Assembly (NCBI RefSeq): GCF_022921075.1
Contig: NZ_CP095050.1
Coordinates: 124,001-188,000 of the forward strand
DNA length: 64,000 nucleotides
Source of the DNA: Hymenobacter sp. 5317J-9
GTDB taxonomy: Bacteria; Bacteroidota; Bacteroidia; Cytophagales; Hymenobacteraceae
Direction of reading: 5' to 3'
The translations under genes and the position numbers were made by a program. The notes beneath the pieces are model-generated. The model searched no databases and had not been told where the DNA came from. It saw only the letters and a program-made list of their open reading frames with translations. Position 1 is the stretch's first letter; every line of letters starts with the position of its first letter. This document shows positions 9,071 to 18,022 of the stretch, in pieces.

Positions 9071-9178
9071 TTCGGTAAAAGGCAATACTTTAGGAGTAAT
9101 TTGCAGGAGACTGCCAAGAATGCGGGCGCCATTTCCGCGCGGCTCGCAGGTCTACTGCTCCTTTCTTTCAGTTTGCCT

Positions 9179-12100
9179 ATGCGCTCAACATTTACCCTGT
9201 TGTTGCTTCTGGTGCTTTTCTTCCGGCCGGCCTGGGCCCAGGAAGCAGCGCCCACCGTGGAATTTACCGAGAACAAAGGCCAGTGGGATGCGCGGGCGGC
9301 CTACGCGGCGCCCGTGGCCACGGGCGCCCGGCTTTTTGTGGAGCCGGACGGTCTTGCCTACGCCCTCACGAGTGGGCTGCCCAACCACGCCCCGGCCAAG
9401 CCTGGCCCCAAGCAGACCTCTTCGCCCAGCGCATTGCTCCGCAGCCACGGCCTGCGGGTGGAATTTGTGCAGCCGCTAGCAGGCGCCAAGCTGCTGGCCG
9501 AAAACCCGGCGGCTGGCCGCCAGCACTACCTGCGCGGCAACGACCCCAGGCGCTGGGCCGCCGAGGTGCGCACCTTCCGCCAGCTGCGCTACCGCGAACT
9601 GTGGCCCGGCACCGACCTGGTGCTGCACGAAAGCGCCGCTCATCAGCTGGAATACGACCTGCTGCTGGCACCCGGCGCCGCACCCGCGCGGGCCCGCCTG
9701 CGCTACCGCGGCGCCGACGCAATGCGCCTCGACGCAGTTACCGGCAACTTACTGGTGCAAACCTCAGCCGGCCCGCTCACCGAGCTGTGCCCCCGGGCCT
9801 GGCAAACCGATGCCGCCGGCCAGCGCCAGCCCGTGGCGTGCGCTTTTGAGCTGCGCGGTAATGAGGTCGGCTTCCGGATGGGGGCCTACGACCGGCGGCG
9901 GCCCTTGGTCATCGACCCGGTGGTGCAGTTTGCCAGCTACACGGGCTCGACGGTGGAGAACTGGGGCTTTGCGGCCACCCACGACGCGGCGGGTAACCTC
10001 TACACGGCCGGCTTGGTGTTCGAGCCCGGCTACCCGGTGACCACCGGCGCCTACCAGACGAGTTTTGGCGGCAGCGTCGATATCGCCATCATGAAATTCA
10101 ACACCGCCACCTCCGGGCCGGGGGCCCGGGCCTGGGCGACGCACCTGGGCGGCAACAACCTGGAATTTCCGCACAGCCTGGCGGTGAACGGACGAGGCGA
10201 GCTGCTGATGCTGGGCACTACGTCTTCCACCAATTACCCCACCACCGGCAAGGCCGCCGGCACGGCGTTTCGGGGCGGCACCCGCATTGCGCCCTACGGC
10301 AGCAGCTCGGCCTTTGTGCTGCCCAACGGGTCTGACCTAATCATCAGCCGACTGAGCGCCGACGGTGGCCGGCTGCGGGCCAGCACGTACCTGGGCGGCA
10401 CGGGCAATGACGGCCTGCTCGACCCGCAAACGCCGGCGCCCAACCTGCGCTACAACTACGGCGACGCTTTCCGGGGCGACCTGGCCGTGGATGCGCAGGG
10501 CAACGTGTTTGTGGCCAGCACCACGGCCTCGGCCGACTTTCCGGGGCTGGCCGCCGGCGCCACGTTTCGCGGGGGCCTCACCGATGGCCTGGTCACCAGC
10601 CTCGATTCCAGCCTGAGCCAGGTGCGCTGGACCACGCTGCTGGGCGGCTCGGGCGCCGACGCGGCTTACTCTATGCAGCGCGAAGACAGCGGCGGCCTGC
10701 TGGTGGCCGGCGGCACCACCAGCCCCAACTTTGGGGGCACGGCGAATGGCTACCGGCCCAGCTTTGGGGGCGTGGTGGATGGCTTCGTGGCGCGCCTGTC
10801 GGGAATGGGAAGCCTCATCCAGAGCACTTACCTGGGCAGTACGGCCCAGGACCAGGCCTACTTCGTGCGGCGCACGGCGGGCGGGCAGGTGTACGTGTTG
10901 GGCCAGACGCTCACCAACAACTGGCCGGGCCTGAGCAACGGGGTGTATAAAAATCCGCGGGGCCACCAGTTCATTCAGCAGCTGGCGCCCGACCTGCGCA
11001 CGGCGGGGTTTGCCACGGTGTTTGGCAGCGGCCGGGCCGTGCCCGACATTTCGCCCACGGCGTTTGAGGTGGACTGCTACGGCCGCCTGTTTGTGGCGGG
11101 CTGGGGCGGCGGGCTCGACCCCAACAACGGCTCCACCGTGGGCCTCGACGTGACACCCAACGCCCTGCAACCCGCCACCGACGGCATGGATTTCTACCTG
11201 ATGCAGCTCTCCGACGGGGCACGGGTGCTCGAATACGCCACGTTTTTCGGCACTTCGGCCGATGACCACGTCGACGGCGGGCTGTCGCGCTTCGACGCGC
11301 AGGGCTCCCTCTACCAGGCCGTGTGCGCCTGCAACCAGGGCACCGGCGCCGGCCTGCCCATTCCGGCCGGCGCGCACACCTACTCGCCCACCAACGGCTC
11401 GGCCCATTGCAACAACGCGGCCTTCCGATTCGACCTGACGGCCGGCACCACCCCGGCCGGGCCCGACTCCCTCACGGTATGCGCCCGGTCCGGGGCCGTG
11501 CCGCTGGGCGGCTCCCCGGCGGGGGGCATCTGGACGGGTGCGGGCGTAACGGGCTCGGTGGCAACGGGCTACCGGTTTACGCCCGACACGGCCCGGCTGG
11601 GCACGTTCGTGCTGACGTACACGAGTCCGCTCACAGGCGCGTGCGCAGGCACGGGCACCAATACCCGGCGCATCACCGTGCTACCGCAGGCGCTGGCCCG
11701 GATGGTGACGCGCGACACCACCGTGTGCCTGCAGCCACAAGGCCCGCCCCCGCCCCTGATTCGGCTGGTGGCCAGGCCGGCGGGCGGCACCTTTGTGGGC
11801 GTGGGCGTCACGAGCAGCCCCCCGTTTGCGTTCGACCCCGTGGCGGCGGGGCCCGGCCAGCACCAGGTACGCTACGTGCTGCCGGGCACGGCCTCGGGCG
11901 GGCGCTGCCCGTCGGTGGCGTCGGTCACGTTCACCGTATTTGGGCTGCGCCATGTCGACCTGGGCCCGCCGGTGGTGCTGTGCGCCAACGACCCGCCTTA
12001 CGCGCTGGGCGGCCTGCCGCCCGGCGGCAGCTGGATGGGCGACGGCGTGAGCGTGAACAACCTTGGCGTCTACGTATTCACCCCCAGCCCGGCCCTGATA

Positions 12101-13627
12101 GGCACGCACGCCTTGGTGTATGTGTTCAGCGGCACGCAGTTCTGCGGGCCCATCCGCGACACGCTGTACGTGCGGGTGAAGCCGGTGAGCGGCACGGTGC
12201 AGGTGCCGGCCGACACGGCGCTGTGCACCACGGCGGCGACGTTCCGGCTGCGCGGCGGCACGCCCGCGGGCGGCACCTGGAGCGGGCCGGGCGTGACGGG
12301 CTCGCCGGCCACGGGCTTCTTTTTTACGCCCAGCCCTGCCCTCACCGGCACCCACGCGCTGGTATACACGGGCGCGGTGCTCGATACCGCCAGCTGTCCG
12401 TCTAGGGCCACCCGCAACGTGACGCTGCAGGCGGGTGTGGTGCAATTGAGCATTGTTAACACCGCCATGTGCCCCACCGCCGGGCCTCAGGTGCTGAGCG
12501 CCAGCCCTCCCGGCGGCACGTGGAGCGGGCCGGGCGTAACGGGCTCGCCAGCCAGCGGCTACAGCTTCACGCCGAGCGTGGCCCTGGTGGGCCTCCAAAC
12601 GCTGGTGTATACCACTACTGCCACCAACCCCGCGCAATGCCCGGCTTCAGGCAGGCTGCAGGTGCACGTGCTGCCTTTTCCGCTGGCTGTGCTCGACTCG
12701 CTGGCGCCAATGAGCTTCTGTGCCGCGTCGCCACCTCACGGCGTAGTACTCACGGCGCAGCCGCCTGGCGGCACGTTCGGCGGCCCGGGCGTGGTGGGCA
12801 ACCGCTTCAACCCGGCGCTGGCCGGACCAGGGCGCCACGTGCTCACCTACACGCTACCGTTTCTAACCTGCACCCAAGTAGTCACCACCGTGGCCGAGGT
12901 GACCCTGCTGGCCCCCATCCGCCTGCCCGCCGACACGGTACTGTGCCTCGCCCCTGCGCCGTTTCGGCTGCGGGCCACGCCCGCCGGCGGCACCTGGACG
13001 GGCCCGAACGTGACGGCGGCCGGACTCTTCACGCCGCCGCTCACGCCGGGCACTAGCCTGCTTACTTACAGTCTACCCGATGGCTGCGGCACGGCCCCTT
13101 ATCGCGTCACGGTGCCGGCGCAGCCCACGTTTGCGGCCCGGTGGTCGGCCTCCGATTGCTCGGGCAGTGCCCTGGCGCCGCGCCTGGTGCGCTTCGAAGC
13201 CACGGGGCCCGCGGCAGCGCAGGTGCAATGGGACTTTGGCGACGGCAGCGCCGTAGGCAGCGGCGCGGTGGTGGAGCACACCTACGCAGCCGGTCACTAC
13301 CAGCCGCAGGCCTCGCTGGCGGGCGGCAGCGGGCCGGGGCCATGCCCACGTCAGATGGCCCTACCGGGCTTGGAAGTGCTGCCGGCCGTGCTGCCCAACG
13401 TCATCACACCCAACGGCGACGGGCAGAATGATGCGTTTGCGCCCCGCATCGGTGACTGCCTGGGGCGGCTGCAGGTCTTTTCCCGCTGGGGCCAGCCCGT
13501 GTTCGACAGCCCCACCTACCACAACGAGTGGGACGGCGCGGGCCTGCCGGCTGGCATCTACTACTACCTGCTTGGCACGGCCAACGGCAACAGCCGGGTG
13601 AAAGGCTGGGTGGAAATTGTGCGGTAG
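9179..13627 (+). CDS. Giant T9SS type B-sorted surface protein with SBBP repeats and seven Ig-like repeats
   Basis: 1482 residues, signal peptide MRSTFTLLLLLVLFFRPAWA. Residues about 25-250 match the N-terminal domain common in gliding-associated proteins (VEFTENKGQWD). Residues about 255-740 hold SBBP-type propeller repeats. About 760-1330 contain seven imperfect repeats, each with a Cys-containing strand, a PAGGTWSGPGVTG-like turn and a TPSPALTGTHALVYT-like strand. A PKD domain (VQWDFGDGS) follows, then the type B sorting signal (NVITPNGDGQNDAF ... WDGAGLPAGIYYY) at the end. It should be exported by the T9SS and attached to the cell surface or released; adhesion or motility is likely. Confidence 0.9.
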   Translation: MRSTFTLLLLLVLFFRPAWAQEAAPTVEFTENKGQWDARAAYAAPVATGARLFVEPDGLAYALTSGLPNHAPAKPGPKQTSSPSALLRSHGLRVEFVQPLAGAKLLAENPAAGRQHYLRGNDPRRWAAEVRTFRQLRYRELWPGTDLVLHESAAHQLEYDLLLAPGAAPARARLRYRGADAMRLDAVTGNLLVQTSAGPLTELCPRAWQTDAAGQRQPVACAFELRGNEVGFRMGAYDRRRPLVIDPVVQFASYTGSTVENWGFAATHDAAGNLYTAGLVFEPGYPVTTGAYQTSFGGSVDIAIMKFNTATSGPGARAWATHLGGNNLEFPHSLAVNGRGELLMLGTTSSTNYPTTGKAAGTAFRGGTRIAPYGSSSAFVLPNGSDLIISRLSADGGRLRASTYLGGTGNDGLLDPQTPAPNLRYNYGDAFRGDLAVDAQGNVFVASTTASADFPGLAAGATFRGGLTDGLVTSLDSSLSQVRWTTLLGGSGADAAYSMQREDSGGLLVAGGTTSPNFGGTANGYRPSFGGVVDGFVARLSGMGSLIQSTYLGSTAQDQAYFVRRTAGGQVYVLGQTLTNNWPGLSNGVYKNPRGHQFIQQLAPDLRTAGFATVFGSGRAVPDISPTAFEVDCYGRLFVAGWGGGLDPNNGSTVGLDVTPNALQPATDGMDFYLMQLSDGARVLEYATFFGTSADDHVDGGLSRFDAQGSLYQAVCACNQGTGAGLPIPAGAHTYSPTNGSAHCNNAAFRFDLTAGTTPAGPDSLTVCARSGAVPLGGSPAGGIWTGAGVTGSVATGYRFTPDTARLGTFVLTYTSPLTGACAGTGTNTRRITVLPQALARMVTRDTTVCLQPQGPPPPLIRLVARPAGGTFVGVGVTSSPPFAFDPVAAGPGQHQVRYVLPGTASGGRCPSVASVTFTVFGLRHVDLGPPVVLCANDPPYALGGLPPGGSWMGDGVSVNNLGVYVFTPSPALIGTHALVYVFSGTQFCGPIRDTLYVRVKPVSGTVQVPADTALCTTAATFRLRGGTPAGGTWSGPGVTGSPATGFFFTPSPALTGTHALVYTGAVLDTASCPSRATRNVTLQAGVVQLSIVNTAMCPTAGPQVLSASPPGGTWSGPGVTGSPASGYSFTPSVALVGLQTLVYTTTATNPAQCPASGRLQVHVLPFPLAVLDSLAPMSFCAASPPHGVVLTAQPPGGTFGGPGVVGNRFNPALAGPGRHVLTYTLPFLTCTQVVTTVAEVTLLAPIRLPADTVLCLAPAPFRLRATPAGGTWTGPNVTAAGLFTPPLTPGTSLLTYSLPDGCGTAPYRVTVPAQPTFAARWSASDCSGSALAPRLVRFEATGPAAAQVQWDFGDGSAVGSGAVVEHTYAAGHYQPQASLAGGSGPGPCPRQMALPGLEVLPAVLPNVITPNGDGQNDAFAPRIGDCLGRLQVFSRWGQPVFDSPTYHNEWDGAGLPAGIYYYLLGTANGNSRVKGWVEIVR

Positions 13628-13722
13628 GCCGGGGCCAGCCTTCATTCAAGGAGGGGTGCTACGAATGCTTGGGGTAACTCTTTCCGGTCGGCCGCGGTTT
13701 ACTCCCGACCTTTGCCCTACTT

Positions 13723-15498
13723 ATGGACCCCACCACTTCCGCCACCAAAACCGGCCAGGTCTTCGACTGGGCCGTGCTGCGCCGCCTGCTCGGCTACGTA
13801 CGTCCCTACCGGCGCGTATTTATTGGCCTCATCGTGCTCACCGTGGCCACAGCCGTGCTGGGCACGCTGCGGCCCTTTCTCATTCAGCGCATGGTCGATG
13901 TCAGCATCGAGCAGGGCGATATGAAAGGGCTGAACTTCATGTTCCTCTTGCTGCTGGTGCTGCTGGTGGCCCACGCCGGCGTGAGCTATTTGCAGACGTA
14001 CTACGGCGGCTGGCTGGGCCAGTACATTGTGCGCGACATCCGCACCGACCTCTACCGCCACCTGCTCAGCCTCAAGCTGAAGTTCTTCGACCAGACGCCC
14101 ATCGGCGTGCTCGTGACGCGCAACATCTCCGACGTCGAAACGCTGTCCGACGTGTTTAGCGAGGGCCTGGCGGCCATGGTGGGCGACATTCTGCAGCTGC
14201 TCTTCATCATGGCCTTCATGTTCTGGATAGACTGGCGTCTCACGCTCATTAGCCTGTCGGTGATTCCGCCGCTGCTGTTCAGCACCTACGTGTTCAAGGA
14301 AAAAATCAAGGGTTCGTTTCAGGACGTGCGCACGGCCGTGGCCAAGCTCAACAGCTTCGTGCAGGAGCACCTCACGGGCATGAACGTGGTCCAGATTTTC
14401 AACAACGAGGAGCGCGAGTACCGCAAGTTCGCGGCCATCAACAAGGAGCACACCGAGGCCAACATCCGCTCGGTGCTCTACTACAGCATCTATTTCCCGG
14501 TGGCCGAGGTGTTGGGCGCCATCGGCGTGGGCCTGCTGGTGTGGTACGCGGCCCAGGGCCAAATTGAAGGCAGCATCTCGAAGGGTGCGCTCATCGCCTT
14601 CATCATGTACAACGCGCTGTTCTTCCGCCCCATCCGCCAGATTGCCGACCGGTTCAACACCCTGCAATTGGGCCTGGTGAGCACCGAGCGCCTGCTAAAA
14701 CTTCTAGATAATCAGGACCTGATAGCCCCCACCGGCACCTTCGCTCCGGCCGAGTTGAAAGGCGACGTGGAGTTCAAGCACGTCAAGTTCGCCTACAACG
14801 AGCCCGACTGGGTGCTGAAAGACATCAGCTTCCACGTGAAGCCGGGCCAGACCATCGCCTTCGTGGGCGCCACCGGCGCGGGCAAAACCAGCATCATCAA
14901 CCTGCTGAGCCGGTTTTACGACATCCAGGAAGGCAGCATCTGCATCGATGGCCGCGACCTGCGCGAGTACGACCTCAGCCTGCTGCGCCGCCAAATCGGT
15001 ATCGTGCTGCAGGATGTGTTCCTGTTCGCTGGTAGCATCCGCGACAACATCACGCTGGGCAACAAAACCATCACCGACGAGCAAATCTGGGAGGCGGCCG
15101 ACCTCGTGGGCGCCCGCCGCTTCATCGAGCGCCTGCCCGAAGGCCTCAGCTACCCCGTGATGGAGCGCGGCGCCACGCTTTCGGTGGGTCAGCGTCAGCT
15201 CATCAGCTTCGTGCGGGCCATGGTGTACCAGCCCCACATCATCGTGCTCGACGAAGCCACGTCGTCCGTCGATTCCGAAACCGAGGAGCTCATTCAGCAA
15301 GCCATCGAAAAGCTGATGCAGGGCCGTACCTCGCTCGTCATCGCCCACCGCCTCAGCACCATCCAGAAAGCCGACAAAATCATTGTACTCGACAAGGGCG
15401 AAATCAAGGAAACCGGCACCCACGAGGAGCTGCTGCGCATCGAGGGCGGGTATTATGCTCAGCTCTACCGCATGCAATACGTGGTGGCCAATGAGTAA
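13723..15498 (+). CDS. ABC exporter half-transporter, MdlB/BmrD-like (intact catalytic Glu)
   Basis: 591 residues: membrane domain (about 20-330, six helices) fused to an ATPase domain. Walker A is GATGAGKTS near residue 383, the signature is LSVGQRQL (Val in place of the second Gly-region residue of LSGGQ), and Walker B is IIVLDEATSSVD with the catalytic Glu present. LSVGQRQ is typical of the MdlB/BmrD side of heterodimeric exporters. The complementary degenerate half is encoded at 21235-23019. The substrate is unknown; drugs or lipids are usual. Confidence 0.9.
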   Translation: MDPTTSATKTGQVFDWAVLRRLLGYVRPYRRVFIGLIVLTVATAVLGTLRPFLIQRMVDVSIEQGDMKGLNFMFLLLLVLLVAHAGVSYLQTYYGGWLGQYIVRDIRTDLYRHLLSLKLKFFDQTPIGVLVTRNISDVETLSDVFSEGLAAMVGDILQLLFIMAFMFWIDWRLTLISLSVIPPLLFSTYVFKEKIKGSFQDVRTAVAKLNSFVQEHLTGMNVVQIFNNEEREYRKFAAINKEHTEANIRSVLYYSIYFPVAEVLGAIGVGLLVWYAAQGQIEGSISKGALIAFIMYNALFFRPIRQIADRFNTLQLGLVSTERLLKLLDNQDLIAPTGTFAPAELKGDVEFKHVKFAYNEPDWVLKDISFHVKPGQTIAFVGATGAGKTSIINLLSRFYDIQEGSICIDGRDLREYDLSLLRRQIGIVLQDVFLFAGSIRDNITLGNKTITDEQIWEAADLVGARRFIERLPEGLSYPVMERGATLSVGQRQLISFVRAMVYQPHIIVLDEATSSVDSETEELIQQAIEKLMQGRTSLVIAHRLSTIQKADKIIVLDKGEIKETGTHEELLRIEGGYYAQLYRMQYVVANE

Positions 15499-15579
15499 AT
15501 GGGCAAATCAGTAACTGAGTAAGGCGGTTTGAACTTGACTTCTCTCCCTTTGCTCACCTGCTCACTTTACGCAGTTACT
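15493..15579. repeat. Palindrome of degenerate 8-bp units
   Basis: Units GAGTAAAT, GGGCAAAT, CAGTAACT, GAGTAAGG run from 15493 to 15524, overlapping the ABC stop codon. The AGTAACTGAGTAA segment (15510-15522) returns inverted at 15567-15579 with one mismatch. It belongs to the 7/8-bp unit class seen at six other sites. Confidence 0.6.
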
Positions 15580-15596
15580 CAACCACTTCCTTACCT

Positions 15597-16115
15597 ATGC
15601 GCTACCTCTTCCTCGCCGTTATTCTGCTCACCCTGGCCGCTGCGGGCTTCTACGCCTACCTCGGCGGCACCCACTCCCCCAAAGTGGCCCTCGAAACCAC
15701 GGCCGCGCCGCTGTACCTGGCCGGCCAGCCCTACCACGGCGTGGTGACGGGCGACGCCTTCGGCCGCCTGTTCCGCCAGGCCAAAGACGCCCAGGCCCGC
15801 CTGCACGGCGACCTGGCCAACCTTTACCTCAACGACCCCGAAACGGCGCGCGACACCGTGCGGGCCTTCATCGGCCTGGCCCTGGCCGACACCACCCAAT
15901 CCCTGCCCGCTGGCTTCCGCTACCGCGTGGTGCCCGCCGGGCAGCGCGTGGTGGCCGCCCGCCTGCAAGGCGTGAGCTACCTGCTGGCCCCCAACAAGCT
16001 CTACCCAGCCGCCCTCGAAGCCGTGAAAGCCCAGAAGCTCACCCAGCGCGGCGACTTCTACTTGGAGCGTTTTGGCGCCAACGACGCCTCCGAGGTATGG
16101 GTGGGCGTGAAGTAG
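15597..16115 (+). CDS. Membrane-anchored GyrI-like/TEX264-like protein
   Basis: 172 residues. One N-terminal membrane anchor (about 2-22) precedes a soluble domain with the rough layout of a GyrI-like small-molecule-binding fold (DTTQSLPAGFRYRVVPAGQRVVAARLQG, and FYLERFGANDASEVWVGVK at the end). I recognise the fold only weakly. Two-part proteins of this shape (anchor plus GyrI-like domain) are known from TEX264 relatives. No ligand or partner can be named. Confidence 0.5.
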   Translation: MRYLFLAVILLTLAAAGFYAYLGGTHSPKVALETTAAPLYLAGQPYHGVVTGDAFGRLFRQAKDAQARLHGDLANLYLNDPETARDTVRAFIGLALADTTQSLPAGFRYRVVPAGQRVVAARLQGVSYLLAPNKLYPAALEAVKAQKLTQRGDFYLERFGANDASEVWVGVK

Positions 16116-16159
16116 CAGGCCGCCTCGCTTGTTGACCACGCCGAGATTTTTAGCTAACA

Positions 16160-16193
16160 AAAAAGCCCCTGACCGACATGGCCAGGGGCTTTC
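16160..16193. terminator. Bidirectional terminator between convergent genes
   Basis: AAAAGCCCCTG with CCAGGGGCTTT plus a short inner CC/GG pair. It lies between the plus-strand gene ending at 16115 and the minus-strand gene ending at 16226. Confidence 0.8.
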
Positions 16194-16225
16194 GCTTGCA
16201 GAAGCAGCATTATTTCTGACATGGC

Positions 16226-16957
16226 CTAACGGCCGAAGTAGTACGTGCCGCCAAACTGCAGCTGGTTGAGGCCAAAGTTGGCGCCGAAGGTGCTGAGGGT
16301 GTTTTCGTAGCTCGACGGCTTGGTGACGTTGCTATTGGGGTATTCGGGTTGGTCGAAGCTGAGGTGCGAGAAGCCGAGCGAGCCAATGGACGCGCTGATG
16401 CCCAGCTTCGGAATGGGAAAGAATACGATGCCGGGGGTCAGGTCGGCATAATAACCGTTGCCTACGTAACTGACGGCCACCGGAGCGCCGCTGCCACCGT
16501 TGTCGTAGGCGTTGTTCTTGGTGTGCTGGTAGCCGGCGCCCAGCGTGCCCACCAGGCCAAACTGCTCGCCAAACATCTTGTAGTATTGCCCGAAAGCCCC
16601 TACCCGCGTGTTGGTATTCGGCGACAAGTCGGGCAAGTTGATGGGCTGCGGCGACGTCGAAGAAGTGTTTTTGTAGGTGGTGCTGGCCGCGTTGTAGGCC
16701 ACGCTCAGCCCCAGGGCCAGGTTGTCGGCCACAAAGTAGCCGCCTGCCAGCGCCAGGTTGAACTGGCTGGTTGTGCTTTCGCTGGAGTAACTATAGTTAC
16801 CACCACCGCTCCGTTGGTTGTAGGTCGCACTCTGCTTGTTGGCGGTCCGGCTGTAGCCAATGTTGCCACCTAGCGAGATGGTGCCGGCCGCAATGCTCTG
16901 GCCCTTTGCTGCTTGCACGCCGACGAGCGCCAGCGTGAGAAGTCCAATTTTTTTCAT
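16226..16957 (-). CDS. Outer-membrane beta-barrel protein
   Basis: 243 residues. Signal peptide MKKIGLLTLALVGVQAAKG, then alternating strands with the aromatic-girdle pattern of small porin-like barrels (GGNIGYSRT, LALAGGYFVADNLALGLSVAY, FGLVGTLGAGYQHT, FGANFGLNQLQFGGTYYFGR). The last residue is Arg rather than the usual terminal Phe, but the strand ends Tyr-Phe-Gly-Arg. The ATG at 16957 is chosen because the signal peptide begins there. Function beyond the barrel is unknown. Confidence 0.8.
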   Translation of the reverse strand: MKKIGLLTLALVGVQAAKGQSIAAGTISLGGNIGYSRTANKQSATYNQRSGGGNYSYSSESTTSQFNLALAGGYFVADNLALGLSVAYNAASTTYKNTSSTSPQPINLPDLSPNTNTRVGAFGQYYKMFGEQFGLVGTLGAGYQHTKNNAYDNGGSGAPVAVSYVGNGYYADLTPGIVFFPIPKLGISASIGSLGFSHLSFDQPEYPNSNVTKPSSYENTLSTFGANFGLNQLQFGGTYYFGR

Positions 16958-16986
16958 GTAAAAAAGGTAGAAAACTGGTGAAGCCG

Positions 16987-16994
16987 TAAAGGTA
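16987..16994 (-). promoter_or_regulatory. -7 box of the outer-membrane protein gene
   Basis: TACCTTTA on the minus strand, 29 bases upstream of the ATG at 16957. It matches the TAnnTTT core used by Bacteroidota sigma factors. Confidence 0.45.
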
Positions 16995-17172
16995 GCGGTG
17001 CCATTTCTCTTGGTAGCCGGGCCGTTGCGCACCCTCCGTATTAAGACGGGGCCGTACGTACGTATCGCCTGAAATAGTACTGAAATTCATGGCATTACTC
17101 CGCCAAACAGAAACCCTGCCCTACCCAGGCAGTACAGCCAGTAGGTCTTGCCTCGCTTTGAATGAGAGCCTA

Positions 17173-17966
17173 GGAAGTGTTAACAGTCGCGTAGCCACAG
17201 GACGGTTGCAGCGAGGTGAATAAAGGCCAAAAAATGCGCATCGAGTTTGTCATACCGGGTGGCCACGCGGCGAAACTGCTTGAGGCGGCTGAAAAGGCGC
17301 TCAATGGGGTGACGTTGGGCGTAACGCGCCGCGTCGTAGCCCCGCGGGTAGCGGCGCTTGCACCGGGGCGGAATCACGGCACAGGTGCCGCGGGCAGCCA
17401 GGGTGGCCACGAGCGGGTCGGAATCGTAGCCCCGGTCGGCCACGAGGTAGGCCGGGGCCAGCCCGTCGAGCAGCGGCAGCGCTTGCGGGGCGTCGTGGCG
17501 CTGGCCGGCTGTCAGGCTGCCGCGCACGAACCGGCCCCCAGCGTCGGCCACCGCGTGCAGCTTGGTGGTCAATCCGCCGCGGCTACGCCCCAGGGCTTGC
17601 GGCCCGTTTTTTTGCGTGCCCCGCTCGCGTGTTGGTGCACCCGCACGGTGGTCGAGTCGACCAGCAGCGTGTGCAGCGCGTCGTCCTCTTGCACGGCGGC
17701 CAGCACCCGGGCCCACACGCCCGAGGCGGTCCAGCGCTGGAAGCGCGTGTATGTTGTGTGCCAGTTGCCCCACGCGGCCGGCAAGGCACGCCAGCGGCAG
17801 CCGTTGCGCAACAACCACAGCACCGCTTCTACAAAACGGCGGTTGTCCTGGCCCCGGCCACCTTTCGTGCCTTCCCGACCCGGCAGCAGCGGCGCGATGC
17901 GGGCCCACTGCGCGTCTGTGAGCAAATAATCCATACCCCAAATTAATACCTACTGTTAACACTTCC
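17173..17966 (-). mobile_element. Complete IS5-family (IS427-group-like) insertion sequence
   Basis: 794 bp bounded by perfect 15-bp terminal inverted repeats GGAAGTGTTAACAGT (17173-17187 and 17952-17966). Both ends are flanked by TA (17171-17172 and 17967-17968), the expected 2-bp target duplication. It contains one transposase in two overlapping frames. It lies between an outer-membrane protein gene and a dehydrogenase gene and interrupts no recognisable reading frame. Perfect ends and intact catalytic residues suggest recent arrival. Confidence 0.92.
17180..17934 (-). CDS. IS5-family DDE transposase made by -1 frameshifting
   Basis: OrfA starts at the ATG at 17934 (MDYLLTDAQWARIAPLLPG) and in its own frame ends at 17569. 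The conserved C-terminal part (GGLTTKLHAVADAGGR onward to 17180) is in the -1 frame. A run of seven A on the minus strand (17607-17613) lies in the overlap and is the probable slip site; a single slip gives a 251-residue protein. The catalytic triad is visible as DSTTV, ADRGYD and HPIERLFSRLK. The stop codon overlaps the terminal inverted repeat. Programmed slippage is known in this IS group. Confidence 0.88.
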
Positions 17967-18022
17967 TAATCTCCAGGCAAAGCCAGCAATTCACATCCTT
18001 TCCACACTTAACCCTTTTCGCT

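Noticed and set aside
17080-17172. Remnant gene left of the IS element
   Set aside because: I found no reading frame or motif; it is plain intergenic DNA.
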